A program made the position numbers and the translations under genes. From contig JBAYDV010000026.1 of NCBI GenBank assembly GCA_041668045.1, forward strand, positions 1-23,058: a DNA stretch of 23,058 nucleotides, written 5' to 3'. A model generated the notes under the pieces. It was not told the DNA's origin. It worked only from the letters and a program-made list of their open reading frames with translations, and searched no databases. This DNA is from JBAYDV01 sp041668045 (GTDB lineage: Bacteria > Bacteroidota > Bacteroidia > Bacteroidales > UBA932). This document shows positions 7,934 to 15,967 of this stretch, one piece after another (positions within the stretch are counted from its first letter, which is position 1; every line of letters starts with the position of its first letter).

Positions 7934-9430
7934 ATGGCTAAAACCAATTACCCTAAGAAAAAACAAAAGGTAAACATAGATAATATAGGACTAGATTTAG
8001 CTCAAGTTCCACCTCAAGCAGTTGATGTCGAGGAGGCTGTGCTTGGAGCATTACTAGTGGAACCTAGTGTCGTGCCTGATGTTATGGAGTCTTTGATAGC
8101 GGAATGCTTTTATAAAGAGGCTAATAGGGAGATTTTTAATGCTATTAGTACTATAGCTTCAAGGCATGAACCTGTCGATATCTTTACTGTCACAGAAGCT
8201 TTAAAAAAGAGTGATAAACTTGATTTAGTAGGTGGACCTGCTTATCTGGCTGAATTGAGTTCTAAAGTAGGAGGTGCAGCTCATATAGAGACACATTCTA
8301 AAATCCTACTTCAAAAATATATTCAACGAGAGCTTATTACTATTTCGTACGATATTCAGAAGGAATCGTTTGAAGATACAGTTCCTGTTGATGATTTATT
8401 AGATGAGGCTCAAGGTAAAATTTTCTCTCTGGCCGAGAGAAATATGAAAAGAGAGACTCAGCCTATTAAAGAAATTATTCAAAATGCTATTACTGAATTA
8501 GAGGCCACACAGCTTAGAGATGATGGATTAAGTGGTGTCCCTTCTGGTTATACTGATTTGGATAAGGTTACCCTAGGTTGGCAGAAATCTGATTTAATTA
8601 TATTAGCTGCACGTCCTGCTATGGGTAAGACAGCTTTCGTTCTGACGATGGCTAGAAATATGACCGTAGAACATAAAGTGCCAGTAGCATTCTTTTCTCT
8701 TGAGATGTCTTCTGTCCAACTTGTTAAAAGGTTAATGGTATCTGAGACAGGATTATCATCACAGAAAATACGTGGTGGTATAAAAATGAAAGATTATGAG
8801 TGGGTTCAGTTACAAGAAAAGCTTAATGCTTTATCTGAAGCTCCACTTTATATTGATGATACACCTTCTTTATCTATTTATGAATTTAGATCGAAGGCTA
8901 GAAGAATGGTTCAAACTGCGGGGGTTCAATTAATCATCATTGACTACCTTCAACTAATGACCGGTCCTAAAGAGCTTAGGGGTATGAGAGAGCAAGAGGT
9001 GTCTAATATATCCAGGTCGTTAAAAGCTATCGCTAAAGAATTAAATATTCCTATTATAGCTCTTTCTCAGCTATCTCGTGCTGTTGAAACGCGTGGAGGA
9101 AGTAAACGTCCTCAGCTAAGTGATTTACGTGAATCAGGAGCTATCGAGCAAGATGCGGATATCGTAATGTTTATTCATCGTCCAGAATATTATGGACTTG
9201 TGGATGATCCACAAAAGCAAGGATTGGCAGAAATAATTATAGCTAAACATAGAAATGGTTCAGTTCAAGATGTAAATATGAAATTCGTTCCTAATGAGGC
9301 TAAATTCGTCGATGCTAATGAGATGCAGTTTAACTCTTTTCCAGGAGATGATGGACAGATGATGGAATCTGGCATGAATAGTATAAATGATGATTTAGAT
9401 GGCTCTAATGATTTTGAAACTCAATTTTAA
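7934..9430 (+). CDS. dnaB: Replicative DNA helicase DnaB
   Basis: Hexameric 5'-3' helicase that unwinds DNA ahead of the replisome and recruits primase. The 498-residue protein has the N-terminal DnaB domain (about 27-130; PPQAVDVEEAVLGALLVEP) and a RecA-like C-terminal domain with Walker A ARPAMGKT (G231, K232, T233), Walker B IIIDYLQLM, the ALSQLSRAVE motif, and LRESGAIEQDADIV. It carries a basic N-terminal extension of about 25 residues and an acidic, Asn/Asp-rich C-terminal tail (about 465-498). The helicase motifs are uninterrupted, so there is no intein. It lies 17 bases after the aminotransferase and 13 before rseC. Confidence 0.96.
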   Translation: MAKTNYPKKKQKVNIDNIGLDLAQVPPQAVDVEEAVLGALLVEPSVVPDVMESLIAECFYKEANREIFNAISTIASRHEPVDIFTVTEALKKSDKLDLVGGPAYLAELSSKVGGAAHIETHSKILLQKYIQRELITISYDIQKESFEDTVPVDDLLDEAQGKIFSLAERNMKRETQPIKEIIQNAITELEATQLRDDGLSGVPSGYTDLDKVTLGWQKSDLIILAARPAMGKTAFVLTMARNMTVEHKVPVAFFSLEMSSVQLVKRLMVSETGLSSQKIRGGIKMKDYEWVQLQEKLNALSEAPLYIDDTPSLSIYEFRSKARRMVQTAGVQLIIIDYLQLMTGPKELRGMREQEVSNISRSLKAIAKELNIPIIALSQLSRAVETRGGSKRPQLSDLRESGAIEQDADIVMFIHRPEYYGLVDDPQKQGLAEIIIAKHRNGSVQDVNMKFVPNEAKFVDANEMQFNSFPGDDGQMMESGMNSINDDLDGSNDFETQF

Positions 9431-9443
9431 AAATTAATAATTT

Positions 9444-9863
9444 ATGGATGAATCAACTATTGTGCATAATGGACTTGTTCGTGATATTGACGATAAGAAT
9501 ATTAATGTCGAAATAATTAATACTTCTATGTGTTCTGCCTGTCATGCTAAAAGTGTGTGTATGGCATCTGATATGGCTGTAAAAACTGTTAAAGTAAATA
9601 AGCATTTATATAAAGGATTTCAAAAGGGGGAGGAAGTCAAAGTTCTTATGAAAAGATCTATGGGATTTCGTGCTGTTTGGTTATCTTATGTACTTCCTTT
9701 GTGTATTTTAATGTTTTTATTATTACTTTTGCCCTTCGAAATAAAAAATGAACTTTTAATAGCTGCTATATCGTTAATAGTGTTGGCGATTTATTATTTA
9801 GCTATTCACTTGTTTGATAATAAGATAAGTAAGAAATTTGTATTTGTTTTAGAAAAACTATAA
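9444..9863 (+). CDS. rseC: RseC/MucC-type SoxR-reducing system protein
   Basis: Small inner-membrane protein (139 residues) of the RseC/MucC family. The N-terminal cytoplasmic part contains a cysteine cluster, CSACHAKSVC (about residues 30-39), and is followed by two transmembrane helices (about 76-95 and 102-120). In E. coli RseC works with the Rsx/Rnf complex to keep SoxR reduced; in Bacteroidota the gene regularly precedes rnfB, as here with a four-base gap. It may help assemble or electrically connect the Rnf complex. A SoxR gene is not in this window. Family assignment is confident; the exact role is inferred from position and homologues. Confidence 0.88.
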   Translation: MDESTIVHNGLVRDIDDKNINVEIINTSMCSACHAKSVCMASDMAVKTVKVNKHLYKGFQKGEEVKVLMKRSMGFRAVWLSYVLPLCILMFLLLLLPFEIKNELLIAAISLIVLAIYYLAIHLFDNKISKKFVFVLEKL

Positions 9864-9867
9864 ATAT

Positions 9868-10884
9868 ATGAGTGATATTATTATTTGGACTGTCGCTTCC
9901 CTGACAGTTTTAGGATTGTTGTTAGCTGTGATACTTTATTATGTAGCACAGAAATTTAAAGTAGAAGAAAACCCTAAAATTGGAGAAGTCGATTCTGTCC
10001 TCCCACAAGCTAATTGTGGAGGCTGTGGATTCGCAGGATGTCATGCTTTCGCTGAGTCTTGTGTTAAACAAGGAAGTCTCGAAGGACATTTTTGTACTGT
10101 TGGAGGAAATGCAGTTATGAAATTAGTCGCCGAGAAAATGGGAGTGGAGGCTGTTGAACAAGCACCTCAAGTAGCTGTCGTTAGATGTCAAGGTTCTCCT
10201 GATAAGAGAAAGAAGACTAATGATTACGGCGGAGCTAGCTCTTGCAAGGTTAAAGCTTCTCTTTACACTGGTGATACTGGATGTAAATATGGTTGTCTTG
10301 GTGAAGGTGACTGTGTAGATGCTTGTAATTTCGATGCGATTCATATGAATCCTCAAACTGGTTTGCCTGAGGTGACTGAAGAGAATTGTACAGCTTGTGG
10401 AGCATGTGTAAAAGCTTGTCCTTTAGATATTATTGAATTAAGAAATAAAGGTCCTAAAGGTAGAAGAGTTTATGTGGCATGTAAAAATGAAGATAAAGGT
10501 GGTGTAGCGAGAAAAGCTTGTTCTATCGCTTGTATCGGCTGTGGTTTATGTGAGAAAGTATGTAAGTTTGGTGCTATTACTATTGTTAATAATCTTGCTT
10601 ATGTTGATTTCAACAAATGTAAGTTGTGTAGGCAATGTGTTGTAGTTTGTCCTACTGGTGCTATGACTGCGGTTAATTTTCCTACTCCTCTTCCAAAGAA
10701 AAAAGAAACTAAAAAAGCTCCTAAAGCTTCAGAGATAACAAAACCTGTTGTCCCTCCGATTAATGATGCTGCTAAAACAGAGGCAGCTAAGCCTATTGCC
10801 GTGAAATCTAACATTGCCACGGATAATTCTGCTAAGGTTCAAGCTAAAAAAGAGTTAAAAACTGAAAAAAAAGTTGAAGAATAA
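9868..10884 (+). CDS. rnfB: Rnf electron transport complex subunit B
   Basis: Ferredoxin-like iron-sulfur subunit, the likely entry point for electrons from reduced ferredoxin into the Rnf complex. The 338-residue protein has an N-terminal membrane helix (about 3-26), a four-cysteine [4Fe-4S] domain (CGGCGFAGCHAFAESC), then ferredoxin-type cysteine motifs: CTACGACVKACP, CIGCGLCEKVC and CKLCRQCVVVCP, plus a less regular CLGEGDCVDAC. The last 65 residues form a Lys/Ala/Pro-rich, probably disordered tail not needed by the fold. Its TAA stop shares a base with the rnfC ATG (TAATG), consistent with translational coupling. Order and sequence match RnfB rather than an Nqr subunit. Confidence 0.95.
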   Translation: MSDIIIWTVASLTVLGLLLAVILYYVAQKFKVEENPKIGEVDSVLPQANCGGCGFAGCHAFAESCVKQGSLEGHFCTVGGNAVMKLVAEKMGVEAVEQAPQVAVVRCQGSPDKRKKTNDYGGASSCKVKASLYTGDTGCKYGCLGEGDCVDACNFDAIHMNPQTGLPEVTEENCTACGACVKACPLDIIELRNKGPKGRRVYVACKNEDKGGVARKACSIACIGCGLCEKVCKFGAITIVNNLAYVDFNKCKLCRQCVVVCPTGAMTAVNFPTPLPKKKETKKAPKASEITKPVVPPINDAAKTEAAKPIAVKSNIATDNSAKVQAKKELKTEKKVEE

Positions 10885-12263
10885 TGAAAACATTTAATAT
10901 AGGTGGTGCTCATCCAAATGATAATAAAATTTCTAAGGATGCTGCTATAGAGGATTTTCCAATAGTAAAGAAAGCTTATATTCCTATGGCTCAGCATATT
11001 GGAGCACCTGCAAAACCAATAGTCGCTGTTGGTGATTATGTGAAAGTTGGTCAAAAAATAGCAGAGGCTGGTGGATTTATTTCCGCTAATATTCATTCTT
11101 CTGTTTCTGGAAAAGTTCAGGCTATTAAACCTGTAGCTGATTTGGCTGGACGTCCTGTTAATACGATAATAATAAATGTCGAAGGTGATGAGTGGCTTGA
11201 TTCTATTGATCGCTCTCCTGAAATAAATAGTAATATTACTTTATCTAGTAAAGAAATTATAGATAAGGTTAAAGAGTGTGGTGTCGTTGGTATGGGAGGT
11301 GCTTCTTTCCCTACTAATGTGAAGTTATCTCCGCCTCCAGGAAATAAAGCAGAATTTTTATTAATAAATTGTGCAGAGTGTGAGCCTTATCTTACTTCTG
11401 ATTATCGTTTGATGCTTGAACAGCCTGAACAAATCTTCGTTGGTGCAGCTGTTATTATGAAGGCTTTAAATGTAGATGTTTGTAAGATTGGAGTGGAGGA
11501 AAATAAACCAGATGCTATAGCTAAATTGCAGAGTTTTGAATCTAAGTATACTGGTATTAAGGTAGTTCCTTTGAAGAAGAAATATCCACAGGGTGGTGAG
11601 AAACAGTTAATTCAAGCTATGACTGGTAGATATGTTGGTTCTGGAAAACTTCCTATTTCTGTAGGAGCTGTTGTTCAAAATTGTGCTACTGCTATCGCTG
11701 TATATGAAGCTGTTCAAAAGAATAAACCTTTATTTGAAGGTGTTATTACTGTGACTGGTGATTGTTTACCTGTTCAGAAAAATTTGAAATTAAGAGTTGG
11801 TACTCCTATGAATGAAATCATGGATTATATAGGAGGTGTTCCTGAAGAAGCTGTTAAGTTAATTAGTGGAGGTCCTATGATGGGAAAAGCTATCGCTAAT
11901 CTTAATGCTCCTACTGTAAAAGCTTCTTCTGCTATTTTAGCTTTGACTGCAGATCAAACTCTCAGAAAAGAAGAATCAAATTGTATAAGATGTGGTAAAT
12001 GTATAGATGCTTGCCCTATGGGCTTGGAACCATATCTGTTAATTAGATATACTAAGAGAAATAATCTTGAAGAATTAGAGAAGAACGATGTATTTGACTG
12101 TATAGAATGTGGATGTTGTCTATATACTTGTCCTGCTAATATTCCACTTTTAGATTACATTAGAGTCGGAAAGGCTGATGTAATGGGAGTGATTCGAGGA
12201 AGAGCTGCTGCTAAAAGAGCTGCTGCTCAAAACAAACCGGAAAACAATAAAAAAGAAAAATAA
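10884..12263 (+). CDS. rnfC: Rnf electron transport complex subunit C
   Basis: Peripheral subunit that interacts with NAD(H) and exchanges electrons with the rest of the complex. The 459-residue protein shows the Gly-rich nucleotide/FMN-binding segment GMGGASFPTNVKL (about 133-145), the NCAECEPYLTSDYRL motif, an SLBB-like section (about 290-350), and two [4Fe-4S] ferredoxin motifs, CIRCGKCIDACP (near 370) and CIECGCCLYTCP (near 409). The C-terminus is a short Ala/Lys-rich tail. Length matches compact RnfC rather than the long enterobacterial form with Ala-rich repeats. It overlaps rnfB by one base and precedes rnfD by ten. Confidence 0.96.
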   Translation: MKTFNIGGAHPNDNKISKDAAIEDFPIVKKAYIPMAQHIGAPAKPIVAVGDYVKVGQKIAEAGGFISANIHSSVSGKVQAIKPVADLAGRPVNTIIINVEGDEWLDSIDRSPEINSNITLSSKEIIDKVKECGVVGMGGASFPTNVKLSPPPGNKAEFLLINCAECEPYLTSDYRLMLEQPEQIFVGAAVIMKALNVDVCKIGVEENKPDAIAKLQSFESKYTGIKVVPLKKKYPQGGEKQLIQAMTGRYVGSGKLPISVGAVVQNCATAIAVYEAVQKNKPLFEGVITVTGDCLPVQKNLKLRVGTPMNEIMDYIGGVPEEAVKLISGGPMMGKAIANLNAPTVKASSAILALTADQTLRKEESNCIRCGKCIDACPMGLEPYLLIRYTKRNNLEELEKNDVFDCIECGCCLYTCPANIPLLDYIRVGKADVMGVIRGRAAAKRAAAQNKPENNKKEK

Positions 12264-12273
12264 TATCTGAGAT

Positions 12274-13287
12274 ATGAAAAAGTTACTTGTTTCTCCAGCG
12301 CCACATATTCACTCAGCGAATACTACTAGTAGGATGATGCTTGATGTAGTCATAGCTTTGATTCCTGCGATGATAGTTTCTGTATTAGCATATGGTTTGC
12401 CTGCTCTTACAGTTCTATTGGTGTCAGTAGTTTCCTGTGTTTTATTTGAATATTTGATTCAGCGCTTTATTTTAAAAACCAAAGTTACTATTAATGATTG
12501 GTCGGCTGCAGTTACCGGTGTTTTATTAGCATTGAATCTGCCAGCTTGTTCACCTTGGTGGATGATACTGATAGGTGCTATAGTAGCTATAGGTATTACC
12601 AAAATGACCTTTGGAGGTTTAGGACAGAATATTTTTAACCCTGCTTTAGTAGCACGTGTTTTATTACTTATTTCTTTCCCAGCTATCATGACTAATTATA
12701 CTGGTCCTGATGCAGTTCCATTGACTAGTATGTTCGCTTCTTTAGCTCATGTTGATGCTACTTCAGGTGCTACAGCATTAAGTGCAGTTACTGAAGGTTT
12801 GTCGCAAGGTCAGACTATTCAACAAATATTCCCTGAAGGACATAATTATTTGAGTATGTTGTTCTTCGGTATAGGTGGTTCTGCTGGTGAGATGTCAGCC
12901 TTGGCATTATTAATCGGTTTTGTCTATCTTCTAGTTAGAAAAGTAATCAGACCTCATATTCCAATAGCTGTTATCGCTTCTATGTTCGTGGTTTCTGGAA
13001 TTTTCTGGCTTATAGATCCTTCACAATATACTGACCCATTATTTAATATCCTTACAGGTGGTGCATTACTAGGTGCTATATATATGGCTACTGATTATGT
13101 TACCTCTCCTATGGAGCCTAAAGGAATGGTTATTTTCGGTATTGGTATTGGAGTTTTGACGATGTTTATTCGTTATTTTGGAGCATACCCAGAAGGAATG
13201 TCATTCGCTATATTATTAATGAATGCGGTCGTTCCTCTTATAAATAAATTTGTAAAAGCTAAAAGATTTTCAAAGGAGGCGAAATAA
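12274..13287 (+). CDS. rnfD: Rnf electron transport complex subunit D
   Basis: Integral membrane subunit of the NqrB/RnfD family, 337 residues with roughly nine or ten hydrophobic helices. The SGAT flavinylation motif is present (DATSGATALS), making T167 the expected site of covalent FMN attachment by an ApbE-type transferase; no apbE lies in this window. Other family motifs include FGGLGQNIFNPALVARV and DYVTSPMEPKG. It works with RnfG, A and E in coupling electron flow to ion transport across the inner membrane. The 3' end overlaps the rnfG start by one base (TAATG), and its final codons form a perfect Shine-Dalgarno-like string for rnfG. Confidence 0.96.
   Translation: MKKLLVSPAPHIHSANTTSRMMLDVVIALIPAMIVSVLAYGLPALTVLLVSVVSCVLFEYLIQRFILKTKVTINDWSAAVTGVLLALNLPACSPWWMILIGAIVAIGITKMTFGGLGQNIFNPALVARVLLLISFPAIMTNYTGPDAVPLTSMFASLAHVDATSGATALSAVTEGLSQGQTIQQIFPEGHNYLSMLFFGIGGSAGEMSALALLIGFVYLLVRKVIRPHIPIAVIASMFVVSGIFWLIDPSQYTDPLFNILTGGALLGAIYMATDYVTSPMEPKGMVIFGIGIGVLTMFIRYFGAYPEGMSFAILLMNAVVPLINKFVKAKRFSKEAK
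13272..13279 (+). promoter_or_regulatory. Shine-Dalgarno-like site before rnfG
   Basis: AAAGGAGG sits seven bases before the rnfG ATG at 13287. Most other starts in this window have only AT-rich leaders such as AGATATG. The string also encodes the last residues of RnfD (KEAK), so the match may be driven by protein sequence. If used, it would favour internal initiation at rnfG despite the TAATG overlap. Confidence 0.45.
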
Positions 13288-13871
13288 TGGCAAAGAAATC
13301 TACATTTGGAAATATGGTATTAGTTTTAACCCTAATATGTCTAGTTAGTTCTGCTATCTTAGGTGTCGTTTATGGTTTAACTAAAGGTCCTATCGAAGCA
13401 GCAGAGACTGCTAAAATTAATGCTTCTATTCAAGAAGTTGTACCCGCTTTTGATAATCAACCATCTAAAGAGATATTTAAAGTTCAGCTAAATGGTGAAG
13501 ATTCAATCACGGTTTATCCTGCTAAGAAAGATGGCCAAATTATAGCTTATGCTATACAGTCTAAAACGACTAAAGGTTATAGTGGATTAATAACTCTTAT
13601 GGTGGGAGTAACTGCAGATGGTATAATATATAATACTGCAGTAGTCCAACATGCTGAGACCCCAGGTCTAGGAGCAAGAATTACTGATAGACCAGGTTTT
13701 GCAGATCAGTTTGATAAAACTAATATAGCTAAGTCCGTGTATAAAGTAACGAAAGATGGAGGACAGATTGATGCGATTAGTGCTTCAACCATTTCATCGC
13801 GAGCTTATTGCGATGCAGTAAATACTGCTGGTAAAATTTTCAAAAAAATTAAAGAAAACCAAGAAAAATAA
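13287..13871 (+). CDS. rnfG: Rnf electron transport complex subunit G (FMN-binding)
   Basis: Membrane-anchored periplasmic flavoprotein, 194 residues: one N-terminal transmembrane helix (about 10-31) and an FMN-binding domain (about 85-185). The usual covalent-FMN motif SGAT appears here as DAISASTISS, so T168 is the likely acceptor, with A and S replacing G and A. Conserved HAETPGLGARI is present. RnfG passes electrons between flavins on the outer side of the membrane, matching RnfD. Overlap with rnfD by one base and a six-base gap to rnfE place it firmly in the operon. Confidence 0.95.
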   Translation: MAKKSTFGNMVLVLTLICLVSSAILGVVYGLTKGPIEAAETAKINASIQEVVPAFDNQPSKEIFKVQLNGEDSITVYPAKKDGQIIAYAIQSKTTKGYSGLITLMVGVTADGIIYNTAVVQHAETPGLGARITDRPGFADQFDKTNIAKSVYKVTKDGGQIDAISASTISSRAYCDAVNTAGKIFKKIKENQEK

Positions 13872-13877
13872 TCAGAT

Positions 13878-14468
13878 ATGGGAAAATTAAAAATAATAAC
13901 AAAAGGACTTATTCAAGAAAATCCGACATTTGTATTAGTGTTGGGTATGTGTCCTACCTTAGGAACTACTACCTCTGCCATCAATGGTATGGGTATGGGT
14001 TTAGCTACGATGTTTGTTTTGATTCTGTCGAATTTCGCTATCTCATTATTAGCTAAATCAATCCCTGATAAAGTTAGAATACCAGCATTTATAGTGGTAA
14101 TAGCTGCCTTCGTGACTGTACTTCAGTTACTTATGCAAGCTTATGTGCCTGAATTATATAAAACTCTTGGTATATTTATTCCTCTTATCGTTGTGAACTG
14201 TATAGTTCTTGGACGTGCTGAATCATTCGCAAGTAAAAATCCTCCTTTGGATTCTGCTTTAGATGGTTTAGGTATAGGTCTTGGATTTACTCTTTCCCTT
14301 ACTGTTTTGGGACTTGTTAGAGAAATTTTAGGAGCTGGTACATTCTTCGGAATGCAATTCTTACCTAATGGTGGAATTTTAGCATTCATATTAGCACCTG
14401 GTGCATTCATCGTTCTTGGATACTTAATGGTGTTATTTAATAAACTTAAATCTAAAATGTATAAATAG
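13878..14468 (+). CDS. rnfE: Rnf electron transport complex subunit E
   Basis: Integral membrane subunit of the NqrD/RnfE family, 196 residues with about six transmembrane helices. Family motifs visible are NPTFVLVLGMCPTLGTTTSA near the N-terminus, with the cysteine that pairs with RnfA in binding an iron-sulfur centre inside the membrane, and VVNCIVLGRAESFASKNP in the middle, containing the second such cysteine. RnfE and RnfA are homologous with inverted topology. It starts six bases after rnfG and ends two before rnfA. Confidence 0.95.
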   Translation: MGKLKIITKGLIQENPTFVLVLGMCPTLGTTTSAINGMGMGLATMFVLILSNFAISLLAKSIPDKVRIPAFIVVIAAFVTVLQLLMQAYVPELYKTLGIFIPLIVVNCIVLGRAESFASKNPPLDSALDGLGIGLGFTLSLTVLGLVREILGAGTFFGMQFLPNGGILAFILAPGAFIVLGYLMVLFNKLKSKMYK

Positions 14469-14470
14469 AT

Positions 14471-15070
14471 ATGGAATATTTTTTAATTATAATATCAGCT
14501 ATTTTTGTTAATAACATCGTACTTACTCAGTTTTTGGGAATATGCCCATTTTTAGGAGTATCTGGAAAAGTTAATACTGCTATAGGGATGGCAGGAGCTG
14601 TGACGTTCGTAATGGCTATAGCCACATTAGTAACATATATTCTTCAATGGTATGTTTTAGTACCACTTCATATAGAATTTATGCAGACTTTGATGTTCAT
14701 TTTAGTAATAGCAGGTTTAGTACAAATGGTGGAGATAATACTTAAAAAAGTATCACCATCATTATATCAAGCGCTTGGTATATTTTTACCTCTTATTACT
14801 ACTAACTGTGCAGTATTAGGAGTAGCTATCATGGTAGTAACGAAAGAATTTACATTCGGTGAAACTTCTCAGATGTTAAATATGGGGCAATCTGTAGTTT
14901 ATGCAGTTTCTAGTGCCATTGGATTTGGTCTAGCATTAGTTCTATTCGCCGGAATTCGTGAGCAATTAGATTTATCTGATGTACCACATGACTTTAAAGG
15001 AGTTCCTATCGCTTTAGTTACAGCAGGAATCTTAGCTATGGCTTTCATGGGCTTTAGTGGTATGGTATAA
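14471..15070 (+). CDS. rnfA: Rnf electron transport complex subunit A
   Basis: Integral membrane subunit of the NqrE/RnfA family, 199 residues and about six transmembrane helices. The hallmarks are VNNIVLTQFLGICPFLGVS at the N-terminus and ITTNCAVLGVAI in the middle; the two cysteines correspond to those in RnfE that hold the intramembrane iron-sulfur cluster. The C-terminal GIREQLDLSDVPHDFKG segment is also typical. It is the last rnf gene, completing the order B-C-D-G-E-A, and is followed after 11 bases by a small TPR gene. Confidence 0.96.
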   Translation: MEYFLIIISAIFVNNIVLTQFLGICPFLGVSGKVNTAIGMAGAVTFVMAIATLVTYILQWYVLVPLHIEFMQTLMFILVIAGLVQMVEIILKKVSPSLYQALGIFLPLITTNCAVLGVAIMVVTKEFTFGETSQMLNMGQSVVYAVSSAIGFGLALVLFAGIREQLDLSDVPHDFKGVPIALVTAGILAMAFMGFSGMV

Positions 15071-15081
15071 ATTGATATAAA

Positions 15082-15351
15082 ATGAAATTACAAGAAATAG
15101 AAAAAATATTAGTAGAAGGAAATCTTGACTTGGCATACGAGAGTCTAGAAAGTTATTTAGAAAAAAATCCTAATAACTCTGAAGCTTGGTATTTGCTTGG
15201 AACTATTTATCGTAGGCAAGAGTCGTGGGGCGATGCTATAAATGCATATAATAAGGCAAAACTTATCGACCCTGAAGGACCAGCTGCTGCAGCTATCGAA
15301 TCGATAAATAATATTCTTGGTTTTGTTAATACGGATTTAATGAATCCTTAA
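15082..15351 (+). CDS. Small tetratricopeptide repeat protein
   Basis: An 89-residue, presumably cytosolic protein made almost entirely of about two TPR units (residues 5-70): ILVEGNLDLAYESLESYLEKNP followed by SEAWYLLGTIYRRQESWGDAI and INAYNKAKLIDPEGP. No signal peptide or membrane segment. TPR units bind peptides or other proteins, so it may be an adaptor, but no partner can be named; its place directly after rnfA suggests co-expression with the Rnf complex. The last 20 residues do not form a further repeat. The stop codon is one base from the stop of the convergent TrmH-like gene. Confidence 0.85.
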   Translation: MKLQEIEKILVEGNLDLAYESLESYLEKNPNNSEAWYLLGTIYRRQESWGDAINAYNKAKLIDPEGPAAAAIESINNILGFVNTDLMNP

Positions 15352-15352
15352 A

Positions 15353-15910
15353 TTAAAGATAATGTCGCATAATTTCCCAAAGAACGACACCAGTAGATAC
15401 TGAAATATTTAATGAATGTTTGGTGCCAAATTGAGGGATTTCTACACATAAGTCGCTATTATTAACTACTTCTTGTTGAACACCTTTTACTTCATTCCCG
15501 AAGACTAAAGCTATGCCTTTAGATTCGGGAATATTTGTTTTGCTAACTACTTCATTTTCCCACAAGTCTTCTAGTGATGTCGAACCCACTGCTTGTTCCA
15601 CGCTCAATATTGCCGTGCCTTCTTTTTTTAATTTTTTTATTGCTTCTATAGTCTCTTTTTCGTATTCCCAATCGACAGAGAATTCAGCTCCCAATGCAGA
15701 TTTGTGTATTTGCGGGTTTGGTGGAGTAGAGGTGATGCCACATAATATAATTTTTTTTATTTTAAATGCATCACAAGTTCTGAATACAGAACCAACGTTA
15801 TGCATGCTTCGAATATTGTCCAGAATAACTGTGACGGGAATTTTTTCTATTTTTTTATACTCTTCGACGTCGGGTCTTCCTAATTCTGAGTTCAATAATT
15901 TTCTAAACAT
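15353..15910 (-). CDS. TrmH/SpoU-family RNA 2'-O-ribose methyltransferase
   Basis: SPOUT-class methyltransferase that moves a methyl group from S-adenosylmethionine to a ribose 2'-OH in tRNA or rRNA. In the 185-residue protein all three SpoU motifs are visible: NIRSMHNVGSVFRTCDAF (motif 1), ALVFGNEVKGV (motif 2) and IPQFGTKHSLNISVSTGVVLWE (motif 3). The catalytic arginine in motif 1 is present. A TTG start at 15919 is possible, but the ATG at 15910 (MFRKLLNSELGRPDVEEYK) is preferred. The protein lacks the N-terminal substrate-binding domain of RlmB, so the target nucleotide is not known; tRNA position 18 is one option. It is convergent with the TPR gene and divergent from glyA. Confidence 0.87.
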   Translation of the reverse strand: MFRKLLNSELGRPDVEEYKKIEKIPVTVILDNIRSMHNVGSVFRTCDAFKIKKIILCGITSTPPNPQIHKSALGAEFSVDWEYEKETIEAIKKLKKEGTAILSVEQAVGSTSLEDLWENEVVSKTNIPESKGIALVFGNEVKGVQQEVVNNSDLCVEIPQFGTKHSLNISVSTGVVLWEIMRHYL

Positions 15911-15942
15911 TTTGGTCAATTCTTAAAATATATTTACATTCG

Positions 15943-15950
15943 CAAAAGTA
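15943..15950 (-). promoter_or_regulatory. Putative -7 box of the TrmH-like gene
   Basis: TACTTTTG on the minus strand matches TAnnTTTG and lies about 33 bases before the ATG at 15910. No clear -33 element at normal spacing. The 57-base gap must also carry the glyA promoter, for which only a weaker TATATTTA (15929-15936, plus strand) is visible. Confidence 0.45.
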
Positions 15951-15967
15951 TAACAAAAACCCTTACA

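Noticed and set aside
7934..9430. Intein in DnaB because the protein is longer than E. coli's
   Set aside because: Walker A and B and flanking motifs are continuous; the added length is in the N- and C-terminal tails.
9868..15070. Na+-translocating NADH:quinone reductase (Nqr) instead of Rnf
   Set aside because: RnfB and RnfC ferredoxin-type subunits and the order B-C-D-G-E-A are present, and there is no NqrA or NqrF.
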